DNA from: JBBQWZ01 sp038210135
GTDB taxonomy: Bacteria > Acidobacteriota > Terriglobia > Bryobacterales > Bryobacteraceae
Direction of reading: 5' to 3'
DNA: 64,000 nucleotides
NCBI GenBank assembly: GCA_038210135.1
Contig: JBBQWZ010000033.1
Location: 1-64,000 of the forward strand
The position numbers and the translations under genes are program-made. Shown one piece after another: positions 35,782 through 43,913 of this stretch (positions are counted from its first letter, which is position 1; each line of letters opens with the position of its first letter). The notes beneath the pieces are model-generated. The model did not search any database. It worked only from the letters and a program-made list of their open reading frames with translations, and was not told the DNA's origin.

Positions 35782-36381
35782 TTACAGCAGCCACTCCGCG
35801 ATGCGCCGATGCGCGTCCGCCACGCCGCGAACCAGGTGCGCGCTCGCCAATCCCAGCACCGCCCCGGCGCAGGAAACCATGAGCGCTTCCTGCCACTCCC
35901 GCACATAATCCATGCCCACCCAAATGGGCACTACCGTGTACATCATCGGAGCGAAAAGCATCAAAATGCTCGCCAGCATCAGCAGGACCGCCGAGAGTCC
36001 CGCAATCGAAATCGGCAGGCGGATCGCGAAATAGAGGACGCGTTTCCAGGCGGCGGGATCCAGCAGTACGCCCTTCAAGCCGGGTCCGGGAGCCGCTTCC
36101 CGACGGAAGACTCCGCCAGCCAATTCCGTCAACAGGAAACGGTCCAGGCGCGCGTACATCCTGACCGCATAGAGTCCAATCGCCAGGATGCCCAATCCGA
36201 CGACGATCACGGAGAGTCCCGCTCCGACCGACAGCAGCACTGTCATCGACACGAAACAAAACACGCTGAACGGAAATCCTAGAAAAAGCAGCAGAACTTG
36301 CTTATAAGTACCCGGCTCCGCCAGGACGCCAAATACTTTATCTACCGTATTTTCCGATTGGATGGTTTGTGCGGCGGCCAT
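35782..36381 (-). CDS. Multi-pass membrane protein resembling PF13796 putative sensor domains
   Basis: About 199 residues with four hydrophobic helices in two pairs. The sequence VLLLFLGFPFSVFCFVSMTVLLSVGAGL resembles the membrane 'putative sensor' domain known from actinobacterial sensor proteins; the match is by eye. It is 129 bp upstream of cas10 on the same strand. The start is uncertain: ATG at 36381 gives a soluble N-terminus (MAAAQTIQSENTVDKVFG); the frame is open up to 36471. Whether it belongs to the CRISPR operon cannot be decided here. Confidence 0.6.
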   Translation of the reverse strand: MAAAQTIQSENTVDKVFGVLAEPGTYKQVLLLFLGFPFSVFCFVSMTVLLSVGAGLSVIVVGLGILAIGLYAVRMYARLDRFLLTELAGGVFRREAAPGPGLKGVLLDPAAWKRVLYFAIRLPISIAGLSAVLLMLASILMLFAPMMYTVVPIWVGMDYVREWQEALMVSCAGAVLGLASAHLVRGVADAHRRIAEWLL

Positions 36382-36636
36382 GTTGCAGTAGGATACGACT
36401 GAGTGCGCAAAAACGTTCCTGGCGAATGCTCCATCGCGTTCCAACAAGGTCTCTGCAGCGGTCCATCCCATTCGGATTGGTGCCCGCGCAAACTTGTGTT
36501 AACCTACAAAATCGCGCCGGTCAAGCGCGATGGATAAGGCTCGCGGGAGTCACCTGTCCCCGAGTTGGACTTTCTTGGACGCAGTCATTTGGGCGTCCGG
36601 GCAGCGATGCTCGGTCGCCCACTTTTTTGCCTCTAA

Positions 36637-37539
36637 ATGACCCTTGTACGCACTATTCGCCGCTCGCTCGACGCCGTCGAACGGTGGCTCGCCCGGTACG
36701 ATCCCACAATGGCACCTGAACCCAAGAACCCCCGCGCCCGCTACGAGGAATTTGTCCGCTTCCTCCGCACCCTCGACATGCAAGACGACGCGCGGAACTA
36801 CCTCGAGATCCATATGAACCGTATCGGCGTGACGCTTTCGGCCACGCCGGGTCCCACCGCCACCTCGCGCGTCCTCGAACTCGGAGCCTATATGCAGATG
36901 ACGCCCGCCCTCGGCTGCGTCCTCGGCTACAAGGAAGTTCGCGGAGCCTACTTCGGCGAGCCCGGCCGGGTCGATCACAAATCAGTCAAAGCCGGTGGTA
37001 AGGAAGTGTTCACCTGCGAGGTGGACCACTTCAATTGCGAGAAGCACGTCTTCCCCTATCCCGATAACCACTTCGATTGCGTCTTAGCTTGCGAGATCTT
37101 CGAGCACATGCTGCTCGATCCCATGCACATGCTGTTCGAAATCCACCGCGTGCTCGCCGATCGCGGAGCCTTGGTCCTGACCACGCCGAACGTCGCCAGC
37201 TATACCGCCGTCGCGCGGACCCTCGAACAAAGCGGCAACCCGCAGCTCTACTCCATGTATCCGTATCCGCACGGAGAATTCCGCGACACCGAAATTCCCC
37301 ACGTACGCGAATACACTCCAGACGAATTGAAGCAGGCTCTGGTCGCCGCCGGCTTTGAAATCGAAACCATCTTCACCGAGCGAGTCGAGGGCTACAACTC
37401 GCACCTGTGGGTTCAACCCCTTCTCGAACGCATGGATTACTCAACCGATCTGCGGGGAGAGCAGATGTACTGCGTGGCCCGCAAAATCACCGGAGCTCCC
37501 CAAACCCGCTACCCGGGCTTCCTCTACGAGGGCTGCTAA
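36637..37539 (+). CDS. SAM-dependent class I methyltransferase
   Basis: 300 residues. The Rossmann core shows VLELGAYMQMTPAL as motif I, VFPYPDNHFDCVLACEIFEHM as motif III/IV and the later GALVLTTPNVASYTAV segment, all typical of class I methyltransferases of the MTF_12/MTF_31 group. The substrate is unknown. It may start later at 36709 (MAPEPKNPRARYEE). It is rightward, divergent from the membrane gene at 36381. Confidence 0.85.
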   Translation: MTLVRTIRRSLDAVERWLARYDPTMAPEPKNPRARYEEFVRFLRTLDMQDDARNYLEIHMNRIGVTLSATPGPTATSRVLELGAYMQMTPALGCVLGYKEVRGAYFGEPGRVDHKSVKAGGKEVFTCEVDHFNCEKHVFPYPDNHFDCVLACEIFEHMLLDPMHMLFEIHRVLADRGALVLTTPNVASYTAVARTLEQSGNPQLYSMYPYPHGEFRDTEIPHVREYTPDELKQALVAAGFEIETIFTERVEGYNSHLWVQPLLERMDYSTDLRGEQMYCVARKITGAPQTRYPGFLYEGC

Positions 37540-37540
37540 G

Positions 37541-37562
37541 TGGCATAGGCCTCCGGCCTGTG
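37541..37562. repeat. Intergenic palindromic repeat, family B
   Basis: TGGCATAGGCCTCCGGCCTG plus TG, containing the palindromic core AGGCC-TCC-GGCCT. It begins two bases after the methyltransferase stop. Other copies are at 40110, 40186 (inverted) and 46934. Confidence 0.7.
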
Positions 37563-37650
37563 GGTCTGTCATAAGGGAGTCTTCGGGAGCATAGGACTTC
37601 GGCCAGAGGACCAATCTCAGTCCTCGAAATTTCATAGACAAAGTTGGCCT

Positions 37651-38154
37651 ATGATCACAGCTATGACCCGCCTGGTCTGCGCCCTGCTATTGTTCGCTCC
37701 CATGCCTGCCTTCACGTGCACCTGCGCGGTTGCGATGGACGCCCCGCGCAGCCTCCATTCCAGGTCCACCATCTTTCGCGGAACCGTTATCGATAAGAAG
37801 GTGCTGCCGCTTCGCCCTGAAATGAGAGGACGCGGCCGCTACGCGATCACCTTCCGAGTGGATCGCTACTGGCAAGGGTCTTCGAGCCCCACGCTCGTTC
37901 TATATACGGTGGACGACGGAACGGATTGTCTGGGCGGCTCCAGCTATTTGGTCGGCACGAACTATCTGGTTTTCGCATCGTCCGAGGAATCTCGCGACGT
38001 GTTTTTAGAAGATTATTTTTGGGTCGGCTGGGTCGACATTCTTCCGAAGGGAACGCAGATGTTAGTTCCCGAAACCTGTGCGCCCGGCGGCGAATCCAGC
38101 ACGGTCAAAGAACTAATAGAGCAATTGGGCAAAGGCCGCGCGCCCCGGAAATAG
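37651..38154 (+). CDS. Secreted NTR/TIMP-like domain protein
   Basis: 167 residues with a signal peptide and an early CTCA motif straight after cleavage (PAFTCTCAV), then RSTIFRGTVIDK, FRVDRYWQG, TDCLGG, NYLVFASS and ETCAP. This pattern of cysteine pairs and strand phrases resembles bacterial netrin/TIMP-like OB-fold proteins. The family link is by eye; no function is known. Start is ATG at 37651 or, more likely from the leader, 37663. Confidence 0.6.
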   Translation: MITAMTRLVCALLLFAPMPAFTCTCAVAMDAPRSLHSRSTIFRGTVIDKKVLPLRPEMRGRGRYAITFRVDRYWQGSSSPTLVLYTVDDGTDCLGGSSYLVGTNYLVFASSEESRDVFLEDYFWVGWVDILPKGTQMLVPETCAPGGESSTVKELIEQLGKGRAPRK

Positions 38155-38172
38155 CGAACTCATCGTCCTTAA

Positions 38173-38245
38173 CTTGTACTTCGTAACTCGTCAATTCCCC
38201 CCATTTCGTAACTCCTACATCCCCGCAATTTCTACCTCGTAATTC
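38173..38245. repeat. Degenerate short tandem repeats
   Basis: Irregular copies of TTCGTAACTC / TCGTAATTCC with CT-rich fillers recur about every 25 bases. Low complexity, AT-rich relative to the surroundings. Function unknown; possibly the remnant of a simple repeat. Confidence 0.45.
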
Positions 38246-38423
38246 CTACTACGAAGATGAACAAAAGCCCAATAAACACAGGCATCTGAAGCAATATTCA
38301 TGGCAAGTATTTAATCCCCCGGAATGGACCCTTTGCGGGTCGAGCCGCGTTTACTACTGTGAGCGAGATGGAAACCGGAAACAAAAAACGGCAGCGCTCA
38401 GAGAGAAAACAGGAGACACGAAA

Positions 38424-38684
38424 ATGATGCGCGGTATGAATCTGATGTTGACGCTGGCGATGGCCGTTGGAATCGCGGCCGCCGCCGACTCGAAAGCGAC
38501 CGTCAAGCCGGCAACTCCGGCCGCGACGCCTGCCGCAACCACTAACGCCAAGCCGGCGGTGAAGAAGCTCCACAAAGCGAAAGTCACCACGTCCGCGAAA
38601 CCCGCGACGCCTGCCGTGAAGCACATCGTCAAAAAGCCGGTCGCGAAGACCGCTGTGAAGCCGGTTGCTCCGGCCGCGAAGTAA
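38424..38684 (+). CDS. Small exported Ala/Lys/Pro-rich protein (copy 1)
   Basis: 86 residues: signal peptide MMRGMNLMLTLAMAVGIAAAAD, then a low-complexity chain of Ala, Lys, Pro and Thr (KPATPAATPAATT, KKLHKAK, AKPATPAVK). No cysteine. AGGAGA lies before the ATG. The next gene is its tandem paralogue. A basic, extracytoplasmic, probably disordered protein; a role in binding the wall or nucleic acid is speculation. Confidence 0.7.
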   Translation: MMRGMNLMLTLAMAVGIAAAADSKATVKPATPAATPAATTNAKPAVKKLHKAKVTTSAKPATPAVKHIVKKPVAKTAVKPVAPAAK

Positions 38685-38705
38685 TCGAACTACCAAGAGA
38701 CAACC

Positions 38706-38728
38706 GGGCCGCTCTCATCGGGCGGCCC
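38706..38728 (+). terminator. Hairpin between tandem small genes
   Basis: GGGCCGC (38706-38712) pairs with GCGGCCC (38722-38728) across a nine-base loop. There is no T-run, so it may be a partial attenuator or mRNA-stabilising hairpin. Confidence 0.45.
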
Positions 38729-38765
38729 ACAAGCCCGAACACGAAATTAATAAGAGGACAAGACA

Positions 38766-38993
38766 ATGACACGCACCATGAATCTGATGTTGACCGTAGC
38801 GATGGCCGTTGGAATCGCCGCCGCCGCTGACACGAAGGCGCCCGCCAAGGCCACCACGGCTCCGGCAGCCACCACGCCTGCCGTCACCGACACCACCAAG
38901 CCGGTGGCGAAGAAGAAGCATCACAAAGCCAAGAAGACCACTGCCGCGCCGGCTCCGGTCGTGAAGCAGGCCGTGAAACCCGTAGCCAAGTAA
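38766..38993 (+). CDS. Small exported Ala/Lys/Pro-rich protein (copy 2)
   Basis: 75 residues, paralogue of the preceding gene: the leader TMNLMLTVAMAVGIAAAADT is almost the same, and the chain is again Ala/Lys/Thr-rich (KKKHHKAKKTTAAPAP). AAGAGGAC lies about ten bases before the ATG. A strong terminator follows. Confidence 0.7.
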   Translation: MTRTMNLMLTVAMAVGIAAAADTKAPAKATTAPAATTPAVTDTTKPVAKKKHHKAKKTTAAPAPVVKQAVKPVAK

Positions 38994-39017
38994 CACCAAC
39001 CATCTTGGAGTTGGTGG

Positions 39018-39050
39018 AGCCCGGTTGCGCTTGCGCGGCCGGGCTTCTTT
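39018..39050 (+). terminator. Intrinsic terminator
   Basis: AGCCCGG (39018-39024) pairs with CCGGGCT (39039-39045), followed by TCTTT. It ends the small-protein pair. Confidence 0.75.
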
Positions 39051-39110
39051 GCGTTCACTCGCATCGGCCCATTCGATAACTGTCGGCGGCTATCCTGGTA
39101 GCACTCCGCC

Positions 39111-40109
39111 ATGGCTACCCAACTTCCCATCCTCCTTCTCACCCGCAGCGAAGTCGCCTCCCTCCTCACCCTCGACGACCACATCGAAGCCGTCGAATCC
39201 GCCTTTCGCGCGCACGCCCTCGGTGAAGTTCTAGCACCCGGCCTCATGCACGTGGATGCGCACGCCGGCGAATTTCACATCAAAGCCGGCGGAATCACGA
39301 AACCTCGCGCCTATTTTGCCCTCAAAGCCAACGGCGGATTCTTCCAGAACCCCGCGAGGTACGGCCTGCCTGCGATTCAGGGCTTGGTGCTGCTCTACGA
39401 CGCCGAAAAAGGTTGCCCCATCGCCGTCATGGATTCCATCGAAATTACGAAAAAGCGCACCGGAGCCGCTGTCGCCGCGGCGGCCAAACACCTCGCCGCG
39501 CCGGATTCGCACACGGCGACCATCGTCGGCAGCGGAAACCAAGGTCGCATCCAACTCGAATCTCTCGCTCGCGTGCTGCCGCTGAAAAAGGCGTACGCCT
39601 TCGACAAAGATGCCGCCAGCGTCGGACGCTTTTGCGAGCAGATGGCCGAGCAATTGAAGATCGAAGTCGTCGCCGCGCCGAACTTGCGCGACGCTCTGGC
39701 CGATAGCCAGGTCTGCGTTACCTGCACGCCGTCGCGGAAATGGTTTCTCGCGAAAGACGACGTCCCGCCCGGCATGTTCGTCGCTGCCGTCGGCGCGGAC
39801 AGTCCGGAAAAGCAGGAAATCGAACCCAGCCTGCTCGCTGCCAGCAAGTTGGTTTGCGACATCCTCGACCAATGCGCGAACGTCGGCGAACTGCACCACG
39901 CAATCTCCGCCGGCCTCGTGACTCGCGACCACTGCTACGCTCAGCTCGGTGAAATTCTCGCCGGCCCAAAGCCGGGCCGGACGTCGAAAGACGAAATCAT
40001 CATCTTCGATTCCACCGGAACCGCCCTCCAGGACGCCGCCTCCGCTGCCGCCGCCTACGAACGCGCCATTGCCCAAGGCATCGGCACGTCGTTCCACATT
40101 TTCGGCTAG
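39111..40109 (+). CDS. Ornithine cyclodeaminase / mu-crystallin family dehydrogenase
   Basis: 332 residues, NAD(P)-binding. The Rossmann phosphate loop is ATIVGSGNQG (about 140), and the late DEIIIFDSTGTALQD segment and the lysine in HIKAGGI are characteristic of the family. Members act as ornithine cyclodeaminase, alanine dehydrogenase, ketimine reductase or opine-type enzymes; sequence alone does not choose. It is a single gene between the terminator and a family B repeat. Confidence 0.88.
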   Translation: MATQLPILLLTRSEVASLLTLDDHIEAVESAFRAHALGEVLAPGLMHVDAHAGEFHIKAGGITKPRAYFALKANGGFFQNPARYGLPAIQGLVLLYDAEKGCPIAVMDSIEITKKRTGAAVAAAAKHLAAPDSHTATIVGSGNQGRIQLESLARVLPLKKAYAFDKDAASVGRFCEQMAEQLKIEVVAAPNLRDALADSQVCVTCTPSRKWFLAKDDVPPGMFVAAVGADSPEKQEIEPSLLAASKLVCDILDQCANVGELHHAISAGLVTRDHCYAQLGEILAGPKPGRTSKDEIIIFDSTGTALQDAASAAAAYERAIAQGIGTSFHIFG

Positions 40110-40208
40110 TGGAATAGGCCTCCGGCTTGTGAACGTGGCATAAGATCGCTCCTTCGGAGCGCGGCTCGAAATGTTTGTTTCGATGCACAGGCCAGAGGCC
40201 TATGCCAC
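40110..40208. repeat. Inverted pair of family B repeats (BIME-like)
   Basis: TGGAATAGGCCTCCGGCTTG (from 40110) and its inverted partner CACAGGCCAGAGGCCTATGCC (from 40186, 21 bases shown in two parts: CACAGGCCAGAGG and CCTATGCC) flank a small hairpin GCTCCTTCGGAGC at 40148. The whole stretch could fold into a long hairpin. It begins right after the stop of the dehydrogenase gene. Confidence 0.75.
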
Positions 40209-40376
40209 ACGCAGAATCGCGAAGTAGAGGGCTTCTCCCTCAAGGCCGCATTGTGGGCAAAATCCTCTTCACCCGCCGTTGAGGTCCGGAGTCGAGCGAA
40301 TGCAGCGCACCCGGAACGAGCGCGACGTGAGTATTTCATCGGCTTACCGAGGACGTTGCAGGGAACAGGCGATGCC

Positions 40377-40829
40377 TCAGGCAGCAGGCTGAACCGCGAT
40401 TTCGACGCGCTTTCCTAGGACTCGCAGGGCGGCTTCAATCTGATGAACCCGAGACGCATGGGTGAGATCGAGTAAGCGGTCCATTTCGGTTTTGCTTTGT
40501 CCGAGCAGGCGGGCGAGGTCGGCTTTGCGGATTCCTTGATCGCGCATGGCGGTGTACAGAGCGAGTTTCATTGCACCCAGGGCACTGGGGCGAATGAGGA
40601 AGTACGCTTCACGGAACGCGCCGCTGTGCTTTGTGCGCGTACGAATTCTCGAAGCAACCGGAAGATCCCGCCGCCGATCGACGTAGACAGAGAGGGCGGT
40701 TTCGAGAGCGTCGGAGGCTTCGAGGATTGCCTCTTCGACGGTGTCTCCTTCGCTGAACGCAGGTAGGTCCGGAAAGCTGACTGCAAATCCGTTGCCGTCT
40801 TTCCTGACGGGAGCTGGGTAGGCGAACAT
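40377..40829 (-). CDS. HicB-like antitoxin without adjacent HicA
   Basis: 150 residues. The N-terminal HicB partial-RNase H-like fold (YPAPVRKDGNGFAVSFPDLP and EGDTVEEAILEASDALETAL) is followed by a helix-turn-helix (IRKADLARLLGQSKTEMDRLLD, about 105-125). AAGGGGAG precedes the ATG. HicA toxins are normally directly next to HicB; none is found on either side, so this may be a solitary regulator or a decayed pair. Confidence 0.85.
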   Translation of the reverse strand: MFAYPAPVRKDGNGFAVSFPDLPAFSEGDTVEEAILEASDALETALSVYVDRRRDLPVASRIRTRTKHSGAFREAYFLIRPSALGAMKLALYTAMRDQGIRKADLARLLGQSKTEMDRLLDLTHASRVHQIEAALRVLGKRVEIAVQPAA

Positions 40830-40902
40830 ATCAACTCCCCTTGCCGGTCACTTATCGAATTGTACACAGAAGTGTTTACTATTGCCGTCTACTTTGGTCT
40901 CT

Positions 40903-42789
40903 TTATTCGCCGACGACTAGCACGGGGGCCTTGATTTCGTGGCGGACGGCGTTGATCGTGGCTCCGTAGATGAGGTCCTTGAGGCCGCGGTGTCCGTGCG
41001 CTCCCATGACCACCAGATCGGGATTGAGGTCGCGCGCATAACGCACGATTTCCTGGCGGGGTTTTCCGTGGACGACGGTAAGCTTCGATTCGATTCCTTG
41101 GGTGGCCAGGCTTTCGACGATCGACGTAAAGTAGCGTTCCCCTTCGGAGACTTCGGCGGTTTTGGATTCGTCGCCGAACAGGACGCTGGTCACGCCTTCC
41201 TCGACGTGCAGCAGATAGAGCATCGCTCCGTGGGCGCGACCGAGCGCGGCGGCGTGGGCGATGGCGATGCGGTCACGGTCGGTGTGATCGAGGGGAACCA
41301 GAATCTTCGCGTAGACAGGGACGGGCAGGTCCGCGACGACTTGCTTGCCGAGTTCAGAGATGCCGTCCTGGGCCAGTCCTGGCGTCGCGCGCGCGATGGC
41401 GGCGCGTTGCTTTTGCGATCCCGTGAACGAGATCCAGAGGAGCAGTCCGAAGATGGGAGCGGTGCCGGCGGCCATGGCGAACCAGACCCAGGCGCCTGAG
41501 GATTCGGCCCAACCGGCGACGGTGGTGTAAACGAGGCGGGCGTTGAGTCCGATGATCAAAATCGCGGATGCCCAGGCGAGGATTTTCACCCAGGCCTTGT
41601 TCGCGAATTCACCCATGCGCTGTTTGTCGCTGGTGAAGCGGACCAGCGGGATCACCGCGAAAGGGAGCTGCAAGCTGAGGATCACCTGGCTGAGGATGAG
41701 CAGCGAATAGGTTCCATGCTCTCCGGCGTAGTGTATGACGATGATGGCGGGAATAATCGCGATGAGACGCGTGATCAGGCGGCGCAGCCAGGGGCGCATG
41801 CGGAGATCGAGGAAGCCTTCCATGACAATTTGACCGGCCATGGTTCCGGTAAGCGTTGATGACTGGCCGCTGGCGAGAAGGGCGATGGCAAAGAGCGCGC
41901 TGGCGGCTCCGGCGCCCAGAAGTGGCGAGAGCAGCAGGTGCGCCTGTTGGATTTCGGTGACGACGATGTGGCGGTTGAAGAAGACCGCGGCGGCGAGGAT
42001 CAGGATAGCGGCGTTGACGATGAGCGCCCCGTTGAGGGCGACGACGGAATCGATCAGGTTGAACTTGCAGGCCATGCGTTTTTCGTTGACGCTTGAGCCG
42101 AATTCGCGGGTCTGCACGAGAGCGGAGTGCAGATAGAGATTGTGCGGCATGACGGTGGCGCCGAGGATTCCGATGGCGACGTAGAGACTTTGATCGGTAA
42201 GGCGCGGGACCAGTCCGCCGACGATTTCAGTGAAGATTGGCTTGGCCATCCAGAGTTCGACCAGGAAGCAGCCGGTGATGACGGCGATGAGGCTGAGGAC
42301 GATGGCTTCGATCATGCGGATTCCGTAGCGGGAGAACCACAAGACCAGCAGGATATCGGCGGCGGTGATGATGACGCCAAGGATGAGGGGAATCTTGAAA
42401 AGCAGGTTGAGGGCGATGGCGGCGCCGAGGACTTCGGCGAGGTCGCAGGCGGCGATCGCGATTTCGCAGAGGATCCAGAGCGCGTAGTTAACGCGCTGCG
42501 GATACGACTCGCGGCAGGCTTGGGCGAGGTCGCGTCCGGCAACGATGCCGAGGCGAGCGCTCAAGGTCTGGAGCAGGATGGCCATGAAGTTCGAGACGAC
42601 TAGAACCCACAGGAGCTGGTAGCCGAAGCGCGCTCCACCTTCGAGGTCGGTTGCCCAGTTGCCGGGATCCATGTAACCGACGGAGACGAGATAGGCAGGC
42701 CCGGTGAACGCGAGCAGGCGGCGCCAGAAACCAATTTGTTTGGTTCCGACGCTGGAATGGACTTCAGGGAGTGAGGCGGCGGCGGACAT
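40903..42789 (-). CDS. Nramp metal transporter fused to UspA domain
   Basis: 628 residues. Residues about 25-455 are an Nramp (MntH-type) manganese/iron transporter with the metal-site phrases DPGNWATDLEGG and the MPHNLYLHSALV helix. Residues about 485-628 are a universal stress protein domain with KILVPLDHTDRDRI and the nucleotide loop GAHGHRGLKDLIYGATINAV. The two are joined in one frame with a short basic linker. The UspA part could report ATP or stress to the transporter; that is inference. An AT-rich palindrome lies about 25 bp upstream. Confidence 0.92.
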   Translation of the reverse strand: MSAAASLPEVHSSVGTKQIGFWRRLLAFTGPAYLVSVGYMDPGNWATDLEGGARFGYQLLWVLVVSNFMAILLQTLSARLGIVAGRDLAQACRESYPQRVNYALWILCEIAIAACDLAEVLGAAIALNLLFKIPLILGVIITAADILLVLWFSRYGIRMIEAIVLSLIAVITGCFLVELWMAKPIFTEIVGGLVPRLTDQSLYVAIGILGATVMPHNLYLHSALVQTREFGSSVNEKRMACKFNLIDSVVALNGALIVNAAILILAAAVFFNRHIVVTEIQQAHLLLSPLLGAGAASALFAIALLASGQSSTLTGTMAGQIVMEGFLDLRMRPWLRRLITRLIAIIPAIIVIHYAGEHGTYSLLILSQVILSLQLPFAVIPLVRFTSDKQRMGEFANKAWVKILAWASAILIIGLNARLVYTTVAGWAESSGAWVWFAMAAGTAPIFGLLLWISFTGSQKQRAAIARATPGLAQDGISELGKQVVADLPVPVYAKILVPLDHTDRDRIAIAHAAALGRAHGAMLYLLHVEEGVTSVLFGDESKTAEVSEGERYFTSIVESLATQGIESKLTVVHGKPRQEIVRYARDLNPDLVVMGAHGHRGLKDLIYGATINAVRHEIKAPVLVVGE

Positions 42790-42813
42790 TCAATCTGCGT
42801 TACTTATGTCAGT

Positions 42814-42827
42814 TTAACTATAGTTAA
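42814..42827 (-). promoter_or_regulatory. Palindromic operator upstream of Nramp gene
   Basis: TTAACTATAGTTAA is a perfect 14-bp palindrome 25 bp before the Nramp start, in a strongly AT-rich patch. It resembles in layout the sites of MntR/DtxR-type metal repressors. A -35-like TTGCCA lies just beyond it on the leftward strand. No mntR gene is in the window. Confidence 0.55.
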
Positions 42828-42990
42828 GTGGGTTTGGCAAGTGGTTGGAAATAGTGCGCTATGAAGCGGGTACGGAAGTGGAGCAAGTCGGCAATATTTG
42901 CCGAAAATCGGGTTGATCGGCGGCTTAAGTGTTTGAGTTGTCGATATGGTGCTGATCGTGCACATTACGATCCTCAATAGGAGAGATGAT

Positions 42991-43671
42991 ATGCGAAATC
43001 GGCTTTTCATCACGGCGTTGGTAATGGCTGGAGTGTTGGGGACGGGGTGCGCGAGGAGAGAGATTTCCAGCACGGCGAGCGACCGCTCGCAGGAATCAGG
43101 GATTCCGGGCGCCGCCCCGGTGAATCAGCAGCGCGTAGGCTCGACGCCAAATGAACCGCTGCGGCGGCTGATTCTGGCGGAAGGCACGGCGATTCACGTC
43201 CGCACGACAAGCACGATTTCGACGCGGAACGCTCGCGCCGGCGACGCCTTCGGAGCCGTACTCGAGGAGCCCCTGATGGCGGGCGACGTAATGATTGCCG
43301 ATCGCGGTTCCGTGGTCGAGGGGATCGTCGCCGAATCGAATCCGGGTGGCCGGGTGAAGCATAAGGCGCTGCTCGAATTGCGGCTGTCGCGGCTGCATAC
43401 GGCAAACGGCGTGGTCGAGGTTTCGACCAACGAGAGCGGACGTCAGGCTCGGGCGACGAAGCGTAAAGACGGCCTGATCATCGGGCTCGGCGCGGCAGTC
43501 GGAGCCGGAATCGGCGCGTTGGCTGGCGGTGGCAAGGGCGCGGCGATCGGCGCCGGCGCGGGGGGCGCGGCGGGAACGGGATTGGTGTTAGGGACGCGCG
43601 GTGTTCCGGCGGTGATTCCGGCGGAAACGGTGTTGACGTTCCGCCTGCGCAGCGCGGTTGAGGTCGGGTAG
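42991..43671 (+). CDS. Glycine-zipper lipoprotein (paralogue 3)
   Basis: A lipoprotein (MRNRLFITALVMAGVLGTGC) of 226 residues. The beta domain (LRRLILAEGTAIHVRTTSTI, then ADRGSVVEGIVAESNPGGR) and the glycine zipper (LIIGLGAAVGAGIGALAGGG) follow the plan of the proteins at 9794 and 22300. AGGAGAG precedes the ATG at 42991. A start at 42946 would bury the lipobox. It is divergent from the Nramp gene. Confidence 0.75.
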   Translation: MRNRLFITALVMAGVLGTGCARREISSTASDRSQESGIPGAAPVNQQRVGSTPNEPLRRLILAEGTAIHVRTTSTISTRNARAGDAFGAVLEEPLMAGDVMIADRGSVVEGIVAESNPGGRVKHKALLELRLSRLHTANGVVEVSTNESGRQARATKRKDGLIIGLGAAVGAGIGALAGGGKGAAIGAGAGGAAGTGLVLGTRGVPAVIPAETVLTFRLRSAVEVG

Positions 43672-43702
43672 CTTTTTGGGGCTGCAGCTCGATGTCGGGC
43701 GA

Positions 43703-43900
43703 GGTCCCGTCGCTTACGCTCCGGGTTCAAGCGCTTTATGCGCGTTCCGGTGGGAGGTCCCCGCGCTTACGCTTGGGGTTCAAGCGCTTTAAGCGCGTTC
43801 GGGTGGGAGGTCCCGTCGCTTACGCTTGGGGTTCAAGCGCTTTATGCGCGTTCCGGTGGGAGGTCCCCGCGCTTACGCTTGGGGTTCAAGCGCTTATGCC
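43703..43900. repeat. Tandem 53-bp repeat, four copies
   Basis: Units start at 43703, 43756, 43809 and 43862, exactly 53 bp apart. Each has GGTCC(C)CG-CGCTTACGCT, then GGGTTCAAGCGCTTTATGCG and a G-rich joint. Units 1 and 3 share CCCGTCGCTT; units 2 and 4 share CCCCGCGCTT. The core is family A. It fills the gap between two convergent genes. Confidence 0.9.
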
Positions 43901-43913
43901 CGGCCTCCGCGGG

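Noticed and set aside
35653..35906. Hidden HD domain upstream of cas10 in another frame
   Set aside because: Frames there give Cys/Arg/Ser-rich sequence without the HD motif, and the gap is only 129 bp.
43703..43900. Possible CRISPR array
   Set aside because: Units are contiguous and alike over the whole 53 bp, with no unique spacers.
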